From an uncultured Acetatifactor sp. (GTDB lineage: Bacteria > Bacillota > Clostridia > Lachnospirales > Lachnospiraceae): DNA of 64,000 bases. Below are positions 1-9,077 of the stretch, one piece after another (positions within the stretch are counted from its first letter, which is position 1; every line of letters begins with the position of its first letter). Location: positions 18,876-82,875 of the forward strand of contig CANPYT010000004.1 in NCBI GenBank assembly GCA_947588705.1, read 5' to 3'. Both the position numbers and the translations under genes were made by a program. The notes below the pieces were generated by a model. The model made no database searches. It was given only the letters and a program-made list of their open reading frames with translations, and had not been told where the DNA came from.

Positions 1-604
1 GGAAATCTTCTCCCAGGTCCAGAGTCGTGTTATCCGGATCGTCCGGCGCATTTTGGGCGACATCATATGTACCGTCCTCTTTCTGCATAAGGGTGATCTT
101 CTGTATCGTATACAGCTTGGCCGCCACATCAGTGGAGTAGGAGTTCACCTTGACCCCCAGATTGTTCGTATAGCCCTTCAGGGCAAACTCCCCGTTCAGC
201 AGCTTCTGGCCATTAAATTCTATGGTTTCCGAGATCCTGGTGATCTCCTCCTTCAGCTGATCTACTTCCTTTTGGACGGTTTCCCTGTCTCCGTCACTCA
301 TTATCCCATTGGCGGCCTTCACGGAAAGCTCATTCATGCGCTGCAGCATCTCGCTGATCTCATTCATGGCCCCGTCCGCAATCTCTATGATGGACACACC
401 GTCGCTGGCATTCTGGTTTGCCCTGGCCAGGCTCTCAATCTGCGCATTCATCCTCTTCGCCATCGCCAGGCCCGCCGGATTGTCCTTCGCGCTGTTGATC
501 TTCAGCCCCGAAGACAGTCTCTGTAATGACTGCGCCAACAGATCGTCATTGTTGGACAGCGAGTTATTAGATAACATTGCGGATACATTGTAATTGATTC
601 TCAT
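1..604 (-). CDS. Flagellin, N-terminal part (cut by window edge)
   Basis: Structural subunit of the flagellar filament, exported through the flagellar type III apparatus. Translating the minus strand from the ATG at 602-604 gives 201 residues, beginning MRINYNVSAMLSNNSL, followed by the classic D0/D1 helices (LQRLSSGLKINSAKDNPAGL, then ASDGVSIIEIADGAMNEIS). The last 60 or so residues enter the variable surface domain; the C-terminal helices lie outside the window. The ribosome site AGAGGAA lies inside the end of the upstream FliK-like gene, whose stop is only 3 bases away, so the two are surely co-transcribed and probably translationally coupled. Expression is expected from the sigma-D type promoter at 3664-3690. 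The identification as flagellin is secure; whether this is the main filament gene or a paralogue cannot be told. Confidence 0.95.
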   Translation of the reverse strand, partial: MRINYNVSAMLSNNSLSNNDDLLAQSLQRLSSGLKINSAKDNPAGLAMAKRMNAQIESLARANQNASDGVSIIEIADGAMNEISEMLQRMNELSVKAANGIMSDGDRETVQKEVDQLKEEITRISETIEFNGQKLLNGEFALKGYTNNLGVKVNSYSTDVAAKLYTIQKITLMQKEDGTYDVAQNAPDDPDNTTLDLGEDF

Positions 605-607
605 AGA

Positions 608-3592
608 CTAAATTCCTCTCTTCTGCACTGCCTGCAGAAATACCTTTGCCACCCGGTAAAGTTCCGCGTTGTCCGCGGAGCGTACTTCCGAGGCTTCTAT
701 GTCTGCATCTGCCGCGGGATCCGATGAAATAGCTATGCGGCCTATCTTCCAGGTATCTCCCGCTTCCTCTCTAAAGGTATCGGCTAATTCCTGCAATTTC
801 ATTACCTCATTTTGATCCCGGGCCGTAAAAATACCATTCAATACCCCGTTTTCCAGCTGAAACCGGGCGTTCAGGCAAAATTCGTCAGAAACCTGTACGC
901 CCACGCTTACCTGGCCTTTTCGGGAATCGCCCCGCTCCAGGATCAAATGCACCCGCGTCAAGGTTTCTCCGATATAAACCGGGAGAAAATATTCCTCCTG
1001 CCTGGCAAGAGCCGCCGCCACAGTAAGCTGCTTATGCACCAGCTGCAGCCCGCGGACATCCAGGCTTGTATCCGCTTGCTGAATGGATGCCTCCTCCACA
1101 GCCTTCTGCGTCTCTTCGGTCAGGTTTTCATATTCCCTCACGAAAGTTTCCCGGTCATCCAATACTTCCCATAATGCTCCCCCGGCCATCTCCCCGGATG
1201 CGGATGCTTCCTCCGCTCTTCCATCGGATGTCTCCGGCGGATCCGCTGCCGTTCCGTCAGAGCCCGACACATGTGCCCCCTCCTTTTCGGCGTGTGACAC
1301 TTCTGTCGTTTTTCCTTCCGCGGAACCTCCACCCCTTCTGCGGGATATGCCCCTGCCCGCCGCAAACAGATTTTCTCTGCCGTTTGCCAGCGCCTGCGCT
1401 GCCATCAGATTATCGGCGCCAGGTGCAAGCTGGCCCCTCTGAAGCATTGTGACGCTCTGGCTGTCCGCATTTGCCACAGCCTCCCTCAGCTCCTCCAACT
1501 CTTCTCTCTGGTATGCGCGTTCGGCCTCTTCGTTTTGTGACACTTCTGTCAGGACTTCGTCTGTCCTGCGGACAAAAGCCTTTTCGATCTGATCGGATAT
1601 GCTCTCGCCTTTCCGCAAAAGCTCCGCCACCGTTCCCAGTTCATCCGCCACTTTCACGTCAATAGACTTTACTTTCCCACTGCGCACAGCAGCCAGAAGA
1701 TTGGAAAAATGAAGTTCCGCCTGGGCGTTCACAAGCGCACCGACCACGGCTCCATCCGACCTTTCAATCTGGCGTATCAGCCGGTAGACACCGATATAAC
1801 TTTCCCGCTCCGCATCTGTGATAGCCCTGTTCTGCTCCATGCGGTATAGGAAACGGCTGTAACTCTCCGCCTCCCGGCGATATTCCTCCGGCAATTCCTC
1901 AAAATAACGCTCCAACTCCGAAAAATTTTTTTCCAGCGGATTGACCCCATCCCGTATCATCTTGAGCGTTGCCCCAGGTGTCATTTTCTCAACAACAGCT
2001 TTCACCTGCCGGTCCGCTTCCATGACGCGCTCCACGTTTTCCTGCGTCGTCGGCATCCGGTTATATCCCAGGATCCTGACCGCCCTGCGGTTTTCCTCAT
2101 TCGGCTCAAGCCCCAGATCCCGAAGGATATCGTCCACATTCGCAAACGCTTTCCGGATGCTGTCTCCCAGATCCGCCCTGGGCGCGGTCATCAGAGTCTC
2201 ATAGCTCTCCCTGGCCTGGTCATACCTTTCTTTGATCTCCGTGCCCTGGCTGTGAAACTCCTCAAGCGTTGCGGCAGGCTGCCCTTCCGCGAAAACTCCC
2301 AATACCTGCGCGGGAAGGCCGGGAAGCTCCGCCACCACCCGATCCACGGTCTGGCAACAGCGATATTTTTCCACCGCTTCCTCGTCACCGGGAAAATACT
2401 GCTCCGCCAACTCACGTTCCGCCTGCTTCAAAGCTTCCACCAGCTCTTCCATGGGTGCGGTGTCAATGGAAAAACCGCTTTTTAACAGTTTTATGTTTAC
2501 TTCCGCCGTCATCCTCAACCGAATCTCTTCCAGCTGCCTGCGGGCCGTCACGTCCCCGGCAAAGCGTTCCCATGCCTCGTCGGAATGATAATATTCCGCC
2601 AGACGGGCTGCCTTGTCATAAAGATTTTCCCTCTTTCCACCCAACTTTGCGTGTACAGGATCCTTCCCCTCCGAAATGGCATCCGCCGCGGCCCGGGCAA
2701 ACTCTTCCTCCGTCACAGGCAGAGGGATCTCCCCCAGTTTCTCCAGCCTGTCCAGATTTTCATTGGTAAGCGGCAGTCCATTCTCCAAAAGCCACGCGGC
2801 ATTCCGCCTGCTCTCTTCATTCACTTCCCTTCCGGACTGGGCGATCAGGCGATCCACCTGTTCCGCGAGCTCCTCTGACTGCTCCAGGTCGGCATTGTAG
2901 GCGTAATACCCCTGAACCTCCTCCTCATAGAAACGGGGCGCATTCCCTCCTGCCGCGCCGGAACCGCTGTTCTGCGCCAGGTACAGATTCCAGATTTCCC
3001 CTTCCATCTCATTGTCGATCAGATAACGGCTGGATCCCTCGTCCATTGGCTGCAGCTCCACGGCCATATTCCAAGCTCTCAAAGCCAGATCCAGATTTTC
3101 GCGCGTCAGGGGAAGGTCCGCCGCCCCAAAACTGTCAACAAGCGCGTCCGCGAGCGTCTGGCTCCCCAGCGCGGCCGCCAGAGTCTCTACGTCCAGGTCA
3201 TCCGTATACCCCTTGATATCTTTCCCGGCACGTACCAGCTCCGCCTTGATCCTATCCACAATAGTCACCGCTTTTTCGGGATCCATACTGCGGAAATCAA
3301 ACCCCTCTTCCTGAAGTTTCGCGTAATCCTCCTCCGACATGGTATGTGACATCAGTGTCATGTAATCCTGCTGCACATCCACGTTAGTGCGATCCGCCTC
3401 CTGCTGGATCTCGATCAGGCTCTTGCCTTTCCCCGCTTTGCCTGTTCCGCCCCAATCCTGTACGCCCTCTGAATATACGGCGCCGGGCGCCACGGCAGCC
3501 GCCGCTGTCTTTTTCCCGCATTCAACATGGTTCTTTTCACTCTGCGTCTTTTCTGTCCCGGACAGATTTTGCTGATAAAACGATATTTTCAA
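608..3592 (-). CDS. Large FliK-like / DUF6240-type flagellar protein
   Basis: 994 residues from a TTG start (LKISFYQQNLSG), chosen because GAGGAG sits 7 bases before it; a GTG five codons earlier overlaps that site. The N-terminal part is disordered, the middle is long acidic helices with a motif of the form LPLTxENL repeated at least three times (near residues 145, 275 and 515), and residues 700-830 are low-complexity. The last 120 residues (LPVYIGETLTRVHLIL, then VSVGVQVSDEFCLNARF) read like the beta-rich C-terminal domain of FliK hook-length control proteins. I recall this family as DUF6240 in Lachnospiraceae, usually beside flagellin. Role in hook or filament assembly is inferred from that C-terminus, the flagellin neighbour and the sigma-D promoter. 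No catalytic residues are evident. Confidence 0.7.
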   Translation of the reverse strand: MKISFYQQNLSGTEKTQSEKNHVECGKKTAAAAVAPGAVYSEGVQDWGGTGKAGKGKSLIEIQQEADRTNVDVQQDYMTLMSHTMSEEDYAKLQEEGFDFRSMDPEKAVTIVDRIKAELVRAGKDIKGYTDDLDVETLAAALGSQTLADALVDSFGAADLPLTRENLDLALRAWNMAVELQPMDEGSSRYLIDNEMEGEIWNLYLAQNSGSGAAGGNAPRFYEEEVQGYYAYNADLEQSEELAEQVDRLIAQSGREVNEESRRNAAWLLENGLPLTNENLDRLEKLGEIPLPVTEEEFARAAADAISEGKDPVHAKLGGKRENLYDKAARLAEYYHSDEAWERFAGDVTARRQLEEIRLRMTAEVNIKLLKSGFSIDTAPMEELVEALKQAERELAEQYFPGDEEAVEKYRCCQTVDRVVAELPGLPAQVLGVFAEGQPAATLEEFHSQGTEIKERYDQARESYETLMTAPRADLGDSIRKAFANVDDILRDLGLEPNEENRRAVRILGYNRMPTTQENVERVMEADRQVKAVVEKMTPGATLKMIRDGVNPLEKNFSELERYFEELPEEYRREAESYSRFLYRMEQNRAITDAERESYIGVYRLIRQIERSDGAVVGALVNAQAELHFSNLLAAVRSGKVKSIDVKVADELGTVAELLRKGESISDQIEKAFVRRTDEVLTEVSQNEEAERAYQREELEELREAVANADSQSVTMLQRGQLAPGADNLMAAQALANGRENLFAAGRGISRRRGGGSAEGKTTEVSHAEKEGAHVSGSDGTAADPPETSDGRAEEASASGEMAGGALWEVLDDRETFVREYENLTEETQKAVEEASIQQADTSLDVRGLQLVHKQLTVAAALARQEEYFLPVYIGETLTRVHLILERGDSRKGQVSVGVQVSDEFCLNARFQLENGVLNGIFTARDQNEVMKLQELADTFREEAGDTWKIGRIAISSDPAADADIEASEVRSADNAELYRVAKVFLQAVQKRGI

Positions 3593-3663
3593 GATGATTC
3601 TCCTCACACAACGGTCAAATACCCTGCAGCGAACTGACAGGGAATGAATTTGTCACATGTTTT

Positions 3664-3690
3664 ATTTCGGCAGATAAGGGATTTTTCTTA
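3664..3690 (-). promoter_or_regulatory. Sigma-D (sigma-28) type flagellar promoter
   Basis: On the minus strand TAAG (3690-3687), a 15-base spacer, then GCCGAAAT (3671-3664). The Firmicute SigD consensus is TAAA-N15-GCCGATAT, so spacing is exact and 10 of 12 positions match. It lies about 70 bases upstream of the FliK-like start and just downstream of the glgB terminator. Confidence 0.8.
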
Positions 3691-3721
3691 ATGGGACACT
3701 TACTTTCAGCTCCCACGTACC

Positions 3722-3755
3722 AAAAAATCCGGCTGAAACACCCTTCAGCCGGATT
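3722..3755 (-). terminator. Intrinsic terminator after glgB
   Basis: A perfect 12-bp stem (AATCCGGCTGAA with TTCAGCCGGATT, loop of 6) followed on the minus strand by six T residues. It lies about 40 bases beyond the glgB stop and isolates that operon from the flagellar one. Confidence 0.9.
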
Positions 3756-3794
3756 CGCTGTCATCTTATTCACTTTCTGCTCTCCCGGAAAGCC

Positions 3795-5768
3795 TCAGAA
3801 CAGATATAGCGCTGCCCCGTAGGGCGGCAGATCCAGAGTAATGGAATATTTCTGCTGATTGCAGGGAACTTTCTCCGCATTCACCTCCACAGGCAGCGGA
3901 TTGCCCCAGCCCCCAAACCTTTCCTCGTCGCTATTTAAAAGCAATTTATATTTTTTCTTTTTCGGCACGGGAACGCGATACCCATCTCGCTTCACAGGCG
4001 TCATGTTCAGGACGAACAACACGTTATTTGTGCCCGCGGAGCTTTTTCTCACAAAGGAAAACACACTGTTGTCCGCATCATCCGCATTCATCCACTCGAA
4101 CCCTGCCCAACTGTCATCCAGTTCATACATTGCCGGGTACCTGCGGTAAATTTTCAGCAGCTCCTTCACATACTCTTTCATGCCGGCATTATTCTTTTCC
4201 GCCAGCAAAAACCAATCCAGCTCCCTCGCTTCGCTCCACTCCCGCTCCTGGCCGAACTCCTGGCCCATGAACAGCAGCTTCTTGCCCGCGTGGCCGAACA
4301 TATAAGCATAACCAGTCCGCAGATTGGCATATTTGTCCACCTGATATCCCGGCATCTTGTTTACCATAGAACATTTTAGATGCACCACCTCGTCGTGGGA
4401 CAGGGGCAGAATATATTTTTCGCTTTCATTATAGCTCATGGCAAATGTCATGCCGTAATGATCGCCTTTTCTATAGATGGGATCCAGTTTCATGTACTCG
4501 CAGAAATCGTGCATCCACCCCATATTCCACTTAAAGGTAAATCCAAGGCCCTCATCGCCCACCTCGCCGGACACATTGGGCCAGGCGGTGGATTCCTCCG
4601 CAATCGTCATGAATCCGGGATAAGTGCCTCTCACCACGGAATTCATGTGGCGGAAAAACTCAATGGCTTCCAGGTTCTTGTTCCCGCCGTATTTGTTCGG
4701 CACCCATTGTCCATCCTGTTTTCCATAGTCCAGGTACAGCATGGAGGCCACCGCGTCCACACGAATACCGTCCACATGGAACTCTCTGAGCCAATATAGA
4801 ACATTGGCGATCAGGAAATTCTTCACCTCATATTTGCCATAGTTAAAGATCTTTGTGCCCCAGTCCGGGTGCTCGCCCAGACGTGGATCCGGATGTTCAT
4901 AAATACACTGCCCGTCGAACTGTCCGAGGCCATGGGCATCCGTTGCAAAATGAGCAGGCACCCAGTCCAGGATCACACCTATGCCGGCTTTATGCAGGGC
5001 ATTTACCAAATACATAAAATCCTTTGGGGTACCGTATCGGGAGGTTGGCGCATAATACCCTGTCACCTGATATCCCCAGGAACCATCAAAAGGATGCTCC
5101 GCGATCCCCATCAATTCGATATGGGTAAACTTCATTTCCTTTAAATATTCCACTATCCTGTCGGCAAACTGCCGATAATTGTAAAATCCCTCTTCCGTGC
5201 CGTCCGGATGCTTCATAAAGGAACCGATATGACACTCGTAAATGGCCAGCGGCTCTTTCCGCATGTCCTTCTGGTCACGCTGTTCCATCCACTTTTCATC
5301 TTTCCAGTCAAATCCGCTCAAGTCCGTTGTGACAGATGCCGTACCCGGCCGATATTCCGCATAATTTGCAAAGGGATCCGCCTTGTACAGTTTCCTTCCG
5401 TCAGACGCGGTGATGAGGAACTTGTACATTTCCCCTTCCTTCACGCCGGGAAGAAACAGCCCCCAGATCCCTATAGGGCCAAGCTTCTTCATGGGAGCCG
5501 CATCTTCCTTCCAGTCGTTAAAGCTCCCGACCACATGTACCTGCGCCGCGTTCGGTGCCCAGACTCCAAAGAAATAGCCTTTCACCCCATCCTCCACAGA
5601 AGGATGGGCGCCCAGCTTCTTGTAGATGTCATAGTGCGTTCCCTGGGAAAAGAGATATTGATCCGCCTCGGAAATAAATATTTTCTTTTCCTCAGAATCC
5701 ATTTCCTTTGCGGCATTCCCCTTTTGGGGTACATTTTGTTCTTTTTCTGCCTTTGCTGTCCTTGCCAC
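3795..5768 (-). CDS. glgB: 1,4-alpha-glucan branching enzyme
   Basis: Introduces alpha-1,6 branches into glycogen. 657 residues from a GTG start preceded by AGGAGG at 8 bases. Order: about 25 charged residues not usual in the family, an N-terminal CBM48 (FFGVWAPNAAQVHVVGSFNDW), a GH13 barrel and a C-terminal beta domain. Catalytic residues are visible: nucleophile Asp in GIRVDAVASMLY, acid/base Glu in TIAEEST, third Asp in LSHDEVVH. The gene starts 16 bases after the stop of the 1039-residue repeat protein, so the two form an operon. No other glycogen genes (glgA, glgC, glgP) lie in the window. The function call is secure. Confidence 0.95.
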   Translation of the reverse strand: MARTAKAEKEQNVPQKGNAAKEMDSEEKKIFISEADQYLFSQGTHYDIYKKLGAHPSVEDGVKGYFFGVWAPNAAQVHVVGSFNDWKEDAAPMKKLGPIGIWGLFLPGVKEGEMYKFLITASDGRKLYKADPFANYAEYRPGTASVTTDLSGFDWKDEKWMEQRDQKDMRKEPLAIYECHIGSFMKHPDGTEEGFYNYRQFADRIVEYLKEMKFTHIELMGIAEHPFDGSWGYQVTGYYAPTSRYGTPKDFMYLVNALHKAGIGVILDWVPAHFATDAHGLGQFDGQCIYEHPDPRLGEHPDWGTKIFNYGKYEVKNFLIANVLYWLREFHVDGIRVDAVASMLYLDYGKQDGQWVPNKYGGNKNLEAIEFFRHMNSVVRGTYPGFMTIAEESTAWPNVSGEVGDEGLGFTFKWNMGWMHDFCEYMKLDPIYRKGDHYGMTFAMSYNESEKYILPLSHDEVVHLKCSMVNKMPGYQVDKYANLRTGYAYMFGHAGKKLLFMGQEFGQEREWSEARELDWFLLAEKNNAGMKEYVKELLKIYRRYPAMYELDDSWAGFEWMNADDADNSVFSFVRKSSAGTNNVLFVLNMTPVKRDGYRVPVPKKKKYKLLLNSDEERFGGWGNPLPVEVNAEKVPCNQQKYSITLDLPPYGAALYLF

Positions 5769-5784
5769 TATCTTCCCCCTCCTC

Positions 5785-8700
5785 TCACACAAAATCCTTT
5801 TCTGTCAGGATGATCATGTCCTCTTCATCATACCGCTTTGCCAACAAAATATCAATAAAATGTCCCAGCGTTTTTTTATTGGCGTGACGTATCGCCTCGT
5901 CCACGATCTTTTTCACTTCCAGCACTGTGACCGCGTGATCTATGGTCTGAAGTTCCTCGATCCGAGTGTGCAGCGCGAGCACACCGAGCTCATCCACAGC
6001 ATACTCCATCCCCTTGGCGTATTGCCTGCCAAATGCCACCAGCATATCGTTGCTCAGCGCCTCCACGTTCATCCGGGCGGTAAAGCAGGAGCCCAGCTCC
6101 CCGTTTTCCTCCAGCAGCTTCCCAATGGCCTTTCTGGTATCCTCCATGACGATGACGATCCCCAGAGACTCCCTCTGAAGTTCTTTATACAGCGCCGCCG
6201 CAGTCTCTTGGTTCATACCGGATGCCTTTTGAATGATGAGCGCACCGTTCTTCAGCTTTCCCAGCGTCTCCTCTACCTTTTTCCCATTCAAAGCCTGGCC
6301 GGATATTTTGGCGACTTTTCCGGAAAAATTACGGTCTGTGATCTGAACCTCCCGGATCAGATTTTTTGCCAGCGTATCCGTGTCCATTCCCTCATCCCCG
6401 GTAATAATAATATTCCCGGTATAAGCCGCAAGGCTGATATTGTCGATGACATTGGCCAGCTGTTCACGGGCTGCCCTGCTCTGAATATACGGCGCAAAGA
6501 GCTCTTTTTCTTCCTGGGTCAGCGCCCGCACCTTAGCTCGCTCGCGCTCCACCTCAGGTTTCCCCATCGGCTTATCCTTCGGATCCGGGGAATCGCTGCC
6601 GCCGGCTGTCTCCGGCTCTTCTGAGGCTTCCTCTTTCTCTGAAAGCCCTCCGCTCTCTTCAAGTCCTTCCGCTTCCTCCGAAGCTTCTTCCTCTTCCCCT
6701 GAAAGCCCTCCGGCCTCTTCTAGTCCTTCCGCTTCCTCCGAAGCTTCTTCCTCTTCCCCTGAAAGCTCTCCGGCCTCTCCAAGTCCTTCCGTTTCCTCTG
6801 AAGCTTCTTCCTCTTCCCCTGAAAGCTCTTCGCTCTCTTCAAATCCTTCCGCTTCCTCCGAAGCCTCTTCCTCTTCCCCTGAAAGCTCTCCGCTCTCTTC
6901 AAATCCTTCCGCTTCTTCCGAAGTTTCTTCCTCTTCCCCTGAAAGTCCTCCGGCCTCTTCTAGTCCTTCCGCTTCCTCCGAAATTTCCTCTTCCCCTGAA
7001 AGCTCTCCGCTCTCTTCAAATCCTTCCGTTTCTTCTGAAGCTTCTTCCGAAATTTCTTCCTCCGGCGTTCCCGCCACCGCCCCGCTCTCCAGCTGTTCTA
7101 GCAGTCCGTCTCTCACCGAAGCCTCAAATTCCGTAAACATGCTGCCTGTCTGGCGCAATACACGCTGGCGCACTTCCGCTTCCCGGCGTTCCTGGCTCTC
7201 CTGCTTCAGGCGTTCCCACTCGGAAAGGACATCTTCGATATTCATCTGGCCTGTGATCTGCTTTTCAACCGTCTCTTTCTCCGGCACAACAAGGCTGATC
7301 TGTCCGTCGGACTCCTGTGCCAGTACGCCCGCCAGTTCCCTGGGCGGCTGAGCCATCAATACCTGCTCCTCCGCTTTCTCGATGCTCTCAAGGCGCAGCT
7401 GATTCATAACGATCTCTGCGGTCTCGTCTTTTACCTGCTTTTTTGACGCCTCACTTTTTTCCCCGGCAGATAATTCCCGTTTTTTCACCTCCGGCCCCGG
7501 CCCATATCTTCCCGGATCCGTTACCACAGGCTCCCCCTTCGATCCGTATCCCTCAGGAACTGTTACCGCAGGCTCTGGCTCATACCCTTCCTCTTCCGTT
7601 GCTGCGGGCTCCGCTTCCGGCCTATATTCTTCCGCATCCGGCACTGCGGTCTCCGCTTCCGGCACGTACCCTTCCGCTTCCGTTACCGCAGGCTCCGAAG
7701 CCGGTTCATATCCCTCCAGATCCGGCACGGTGACTTCCGGTTTCTCCGTTCCCCGCAGGGTTCCAAGCTCTCCCGTCTCGCCGAAAAACACTTCCGTGCT
7801 CTCGATCTGCTCCACGCCATCGTCCACATCGTTTTCGCTGATATCCTCGTCTTCCAGTTCCGGGAAATCCAACGATTCGGTCTCCATCATAGGCGCAACG
7901 ATAGAGCGGGTAATGGCCGCGGAAGGGTTCTGGTTCTGCTCTTCTCCCAGCACTTCGCGCAATCCCGCCGCCAGCTCCGCCTGGAGATTGATGGTATTGT
8001 ATTTCCCCATATCCATGGTCTTAACATGAATATCCATCTCCTCCGGCTGTTCCGATGCCGAAGCCGTCTCCGCTTCCACCGCCGGATCCTCCGTCCTGCT
8101 TTGCCCCGCCCGGCGGATATTTTCATAAACCAGAGTATCTCCCTGCAGCCCGCCCGCTTCATAGGCATCCGCGGTTTCCGGCTGCTGTTGATCCCCGTTC
8201 TCTTCGTATCCCGTGTAGACATTGTCCTCATAAACCGGGACCTGCTCCGGTTCCCGGGCAGGCTCCGCCGCCGCAGCCCTTGGAGCGTAAACCTCAAACC
8301 GATGATCGTACCGCTCCTGCTGCTCCGGGCTCAAAGGCTCATGCAGCATCTTAAGCTCCATAGCCTTGATCACATACTTTCCCTCGCCAAACCAGAGGAT
8401 CAGCTCGTCACACTCTTCCACGCATTTTGTGGCAAGCCCCACACGGTGGTAGAGGTAGGCCAGTTCATACGCCCACTTCTCCCGGTAGTCTCTCTTCTTC
8501 AGCTCCTCAAGCACATCGATGCGCTCTTCCAGCCTCACGTCCTGCGCTTCATACAGCTTATATTGCAGAATATAACACCCGGGATCCTTGGGCGCGACCT
8601 GTTTAAATTCATTATAATATTTTATCGCCTGCACAAGTTCTTCTGTCTTGATACACAATTCACAGAGAGAATAACAGATCGTTCTGCCGCCCGGCCTTCT

Positions 8701-8904
8701 TTCATAAGCCAAAAGCAGCATATTCTTGGCATCCTCATAACGCCTGTTGATTTTATACAGGTCACTGATGGTACAGAGCATCATTACGCTCTTTACCCTG
8801 CGCCAGTCGATCGTGTCGGCGATCTCCACCGCCTGCGCATAATCACCTGTGGCGATCAGTTCCTTTATCTCATCCGCCCTTACTTTATATTCATACTTAT
8901 CCAA
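5785..8904 (-). CDS. TPR-like, acidic-repeat, degenerate P-loop protein
   Basis: 1039 residues from a TTG start (GGGGAG 9 bases upstream). Residues 1-200 are helical TPR-like repeats rich in Tyr (YKINRRYEDAKNMLLLAYER). Residues 395-475 hold a Pro/Glu/Tyr repeat and residues 621-760 seven 20-residue acidic repeats. From about 800 on is a folded domain resembling an AAA/IstB-like ATPase: IIITGDEGMDTDTLAKNLI occupies the Walker A position but lacks the conserved Lys, and IVIVMED resembles a Walker B strand. ATP hydrolysis is therefore doubtful. Conserved in Lachnospiraceae as far as I recall, without an assigned role; it may be a scaffold. It is first gene of the operon with glgB. Confidence 0.75.
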   Translation of the reverse strand: MDKYEYKVRADEIKELIATGDYAQAVEIADTIDWRRVKSVMMLCTISDLYKINRRYEDAKNMLLLAYERRPGGRTICYSLCELCIKTEELVQAIKYYNEFKQVAPKDPGCYILQYKLYEAQDVRLEERIDVLEELKKRDYREKWAYELAYLYHRVGLATKCVEECDELILWFGEGKYVIKAMELKMLHEPLSPEQQERYDHRFEVYAPRAAAAEPAREPEQVPVYEDNVYTGYEENGDQQQPETADAYEAGGLQGDTLVYENIRRAGQSRTEDPAVEAETASASEQPEEMDIHVKTMDMGKYNTINLQAELAAGLREVLGEEQNQNPSAAITRSIVAPMMETESLDFPELEDEDISENDVDDGVEQIESTEVFFGETGELGTLRGTEKPEVTVPDLEGYEPASEPAVTEAEGYVPEAETAVPDAEEYRPEAEPAATEEEGYEPEPAVTVPEGYGSKGEPVVTDPGRYGPGPEVKKRELSAGEKSEASKKQVKDETAEIVMNQLRLESIEKAEEQVLMAQPPRELAGVLAQESDGQISLVVPEKETVEKQITGQMNIEDVLSEWERLKQESQERREAEVRQRVLRQTGSMFTEFEASVRDGLLEQLESGAVAGTPEEEISEEASEETEGFEESGELSGEEEISEEAEGLEEAGGLSGEEEETSEEAEGFEESGELSGEEEEASEEAEGFEESEELSGEEEEASEETEGLGEAGELSGEEEEASEEAEGLEEAGGLSGEEEEASEEAEGLEESGGLSEKEEASEEPETAGGSDSPDPKDKPMGKPEVERERAKVRALTQEEKELFAPYIQSRAAREQLANVIDNISLAAYTGNIIITGDEGMDTDTLAKNLIREVQITDRNFSGKVAKISGQALNGKKVEETLGKLKNGALIIQKASGMNQETAAALYKELQRESLGIVIVMEDTRKAIGKLLEENGELGSCFTARMNVEALSNDMLVAFGRQYAKGMEYAVDELGVLALHTRIEELQTIDHAVTVLEVKKIVDEAIRHANKKTLGHFIDILLAKRYDEEDMIILTEKDFV
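6621..7039 (-). repeat. 60-bp in-frame tandem repeats (about 7 copies)
   Basis: Seven copies of a 60-bp unit encoding variants of SEEAEGLEEAGGLSGEEEEA, the first copy shortened by one residue. Codon-level identity between adjacent copies is high, suggesting recent expansion. The unit is a multiple of three, so copy-number change would lengthen the linker and keep the frame. Confidence 0.95.
7480..7720 (-). repeat. Degenerate Glu-Gly-Tyr / Pro-Glu repeat region
   Basis: About five diverged units of 14-17 residues built on EGYxPEAEPAVT, inside the 1039-residue protein and upstream of its acidic repeats. Each unit carries one Tyr. More diverged than the 60-bp array, hence older. Confidence 0.8.
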
Positions 8905-8966
8905 AGCAGTCCGCTCCCCTATCCGTCAGTAAACCTATTCCGCCTTTTCCTGTCTCGAACAAGGTC

Positions 8967-8996
8967 ATTTTATCATAGTCCGCATGTAGATGTCAA
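8967..8996 (-). promoter_or_regulatory. Promoter of the repeat protein-glgB operon
   Basis: TTGACA (8996-8991), 18-base spacer, TAAAAT (8972-8967) on the minus strand, about 60 bases upstream of the TTG start. A vegetative sigma-A type promoter judged from sequence only. Confidence 0.65.
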
Positions 8997-9077
8997 AATT
9001 AAATAGACTATTTTTCATAAAAAATACAAGATATTGTGGTCAATCGCTTCTCTATTTTACTAAATATCGAAAATGCG

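Noticed and set aside
53..593. Plus-strand frames of 157 and 94 codons
   Set aside because: Antisense to the flagellin gene, which has clear family motifs.
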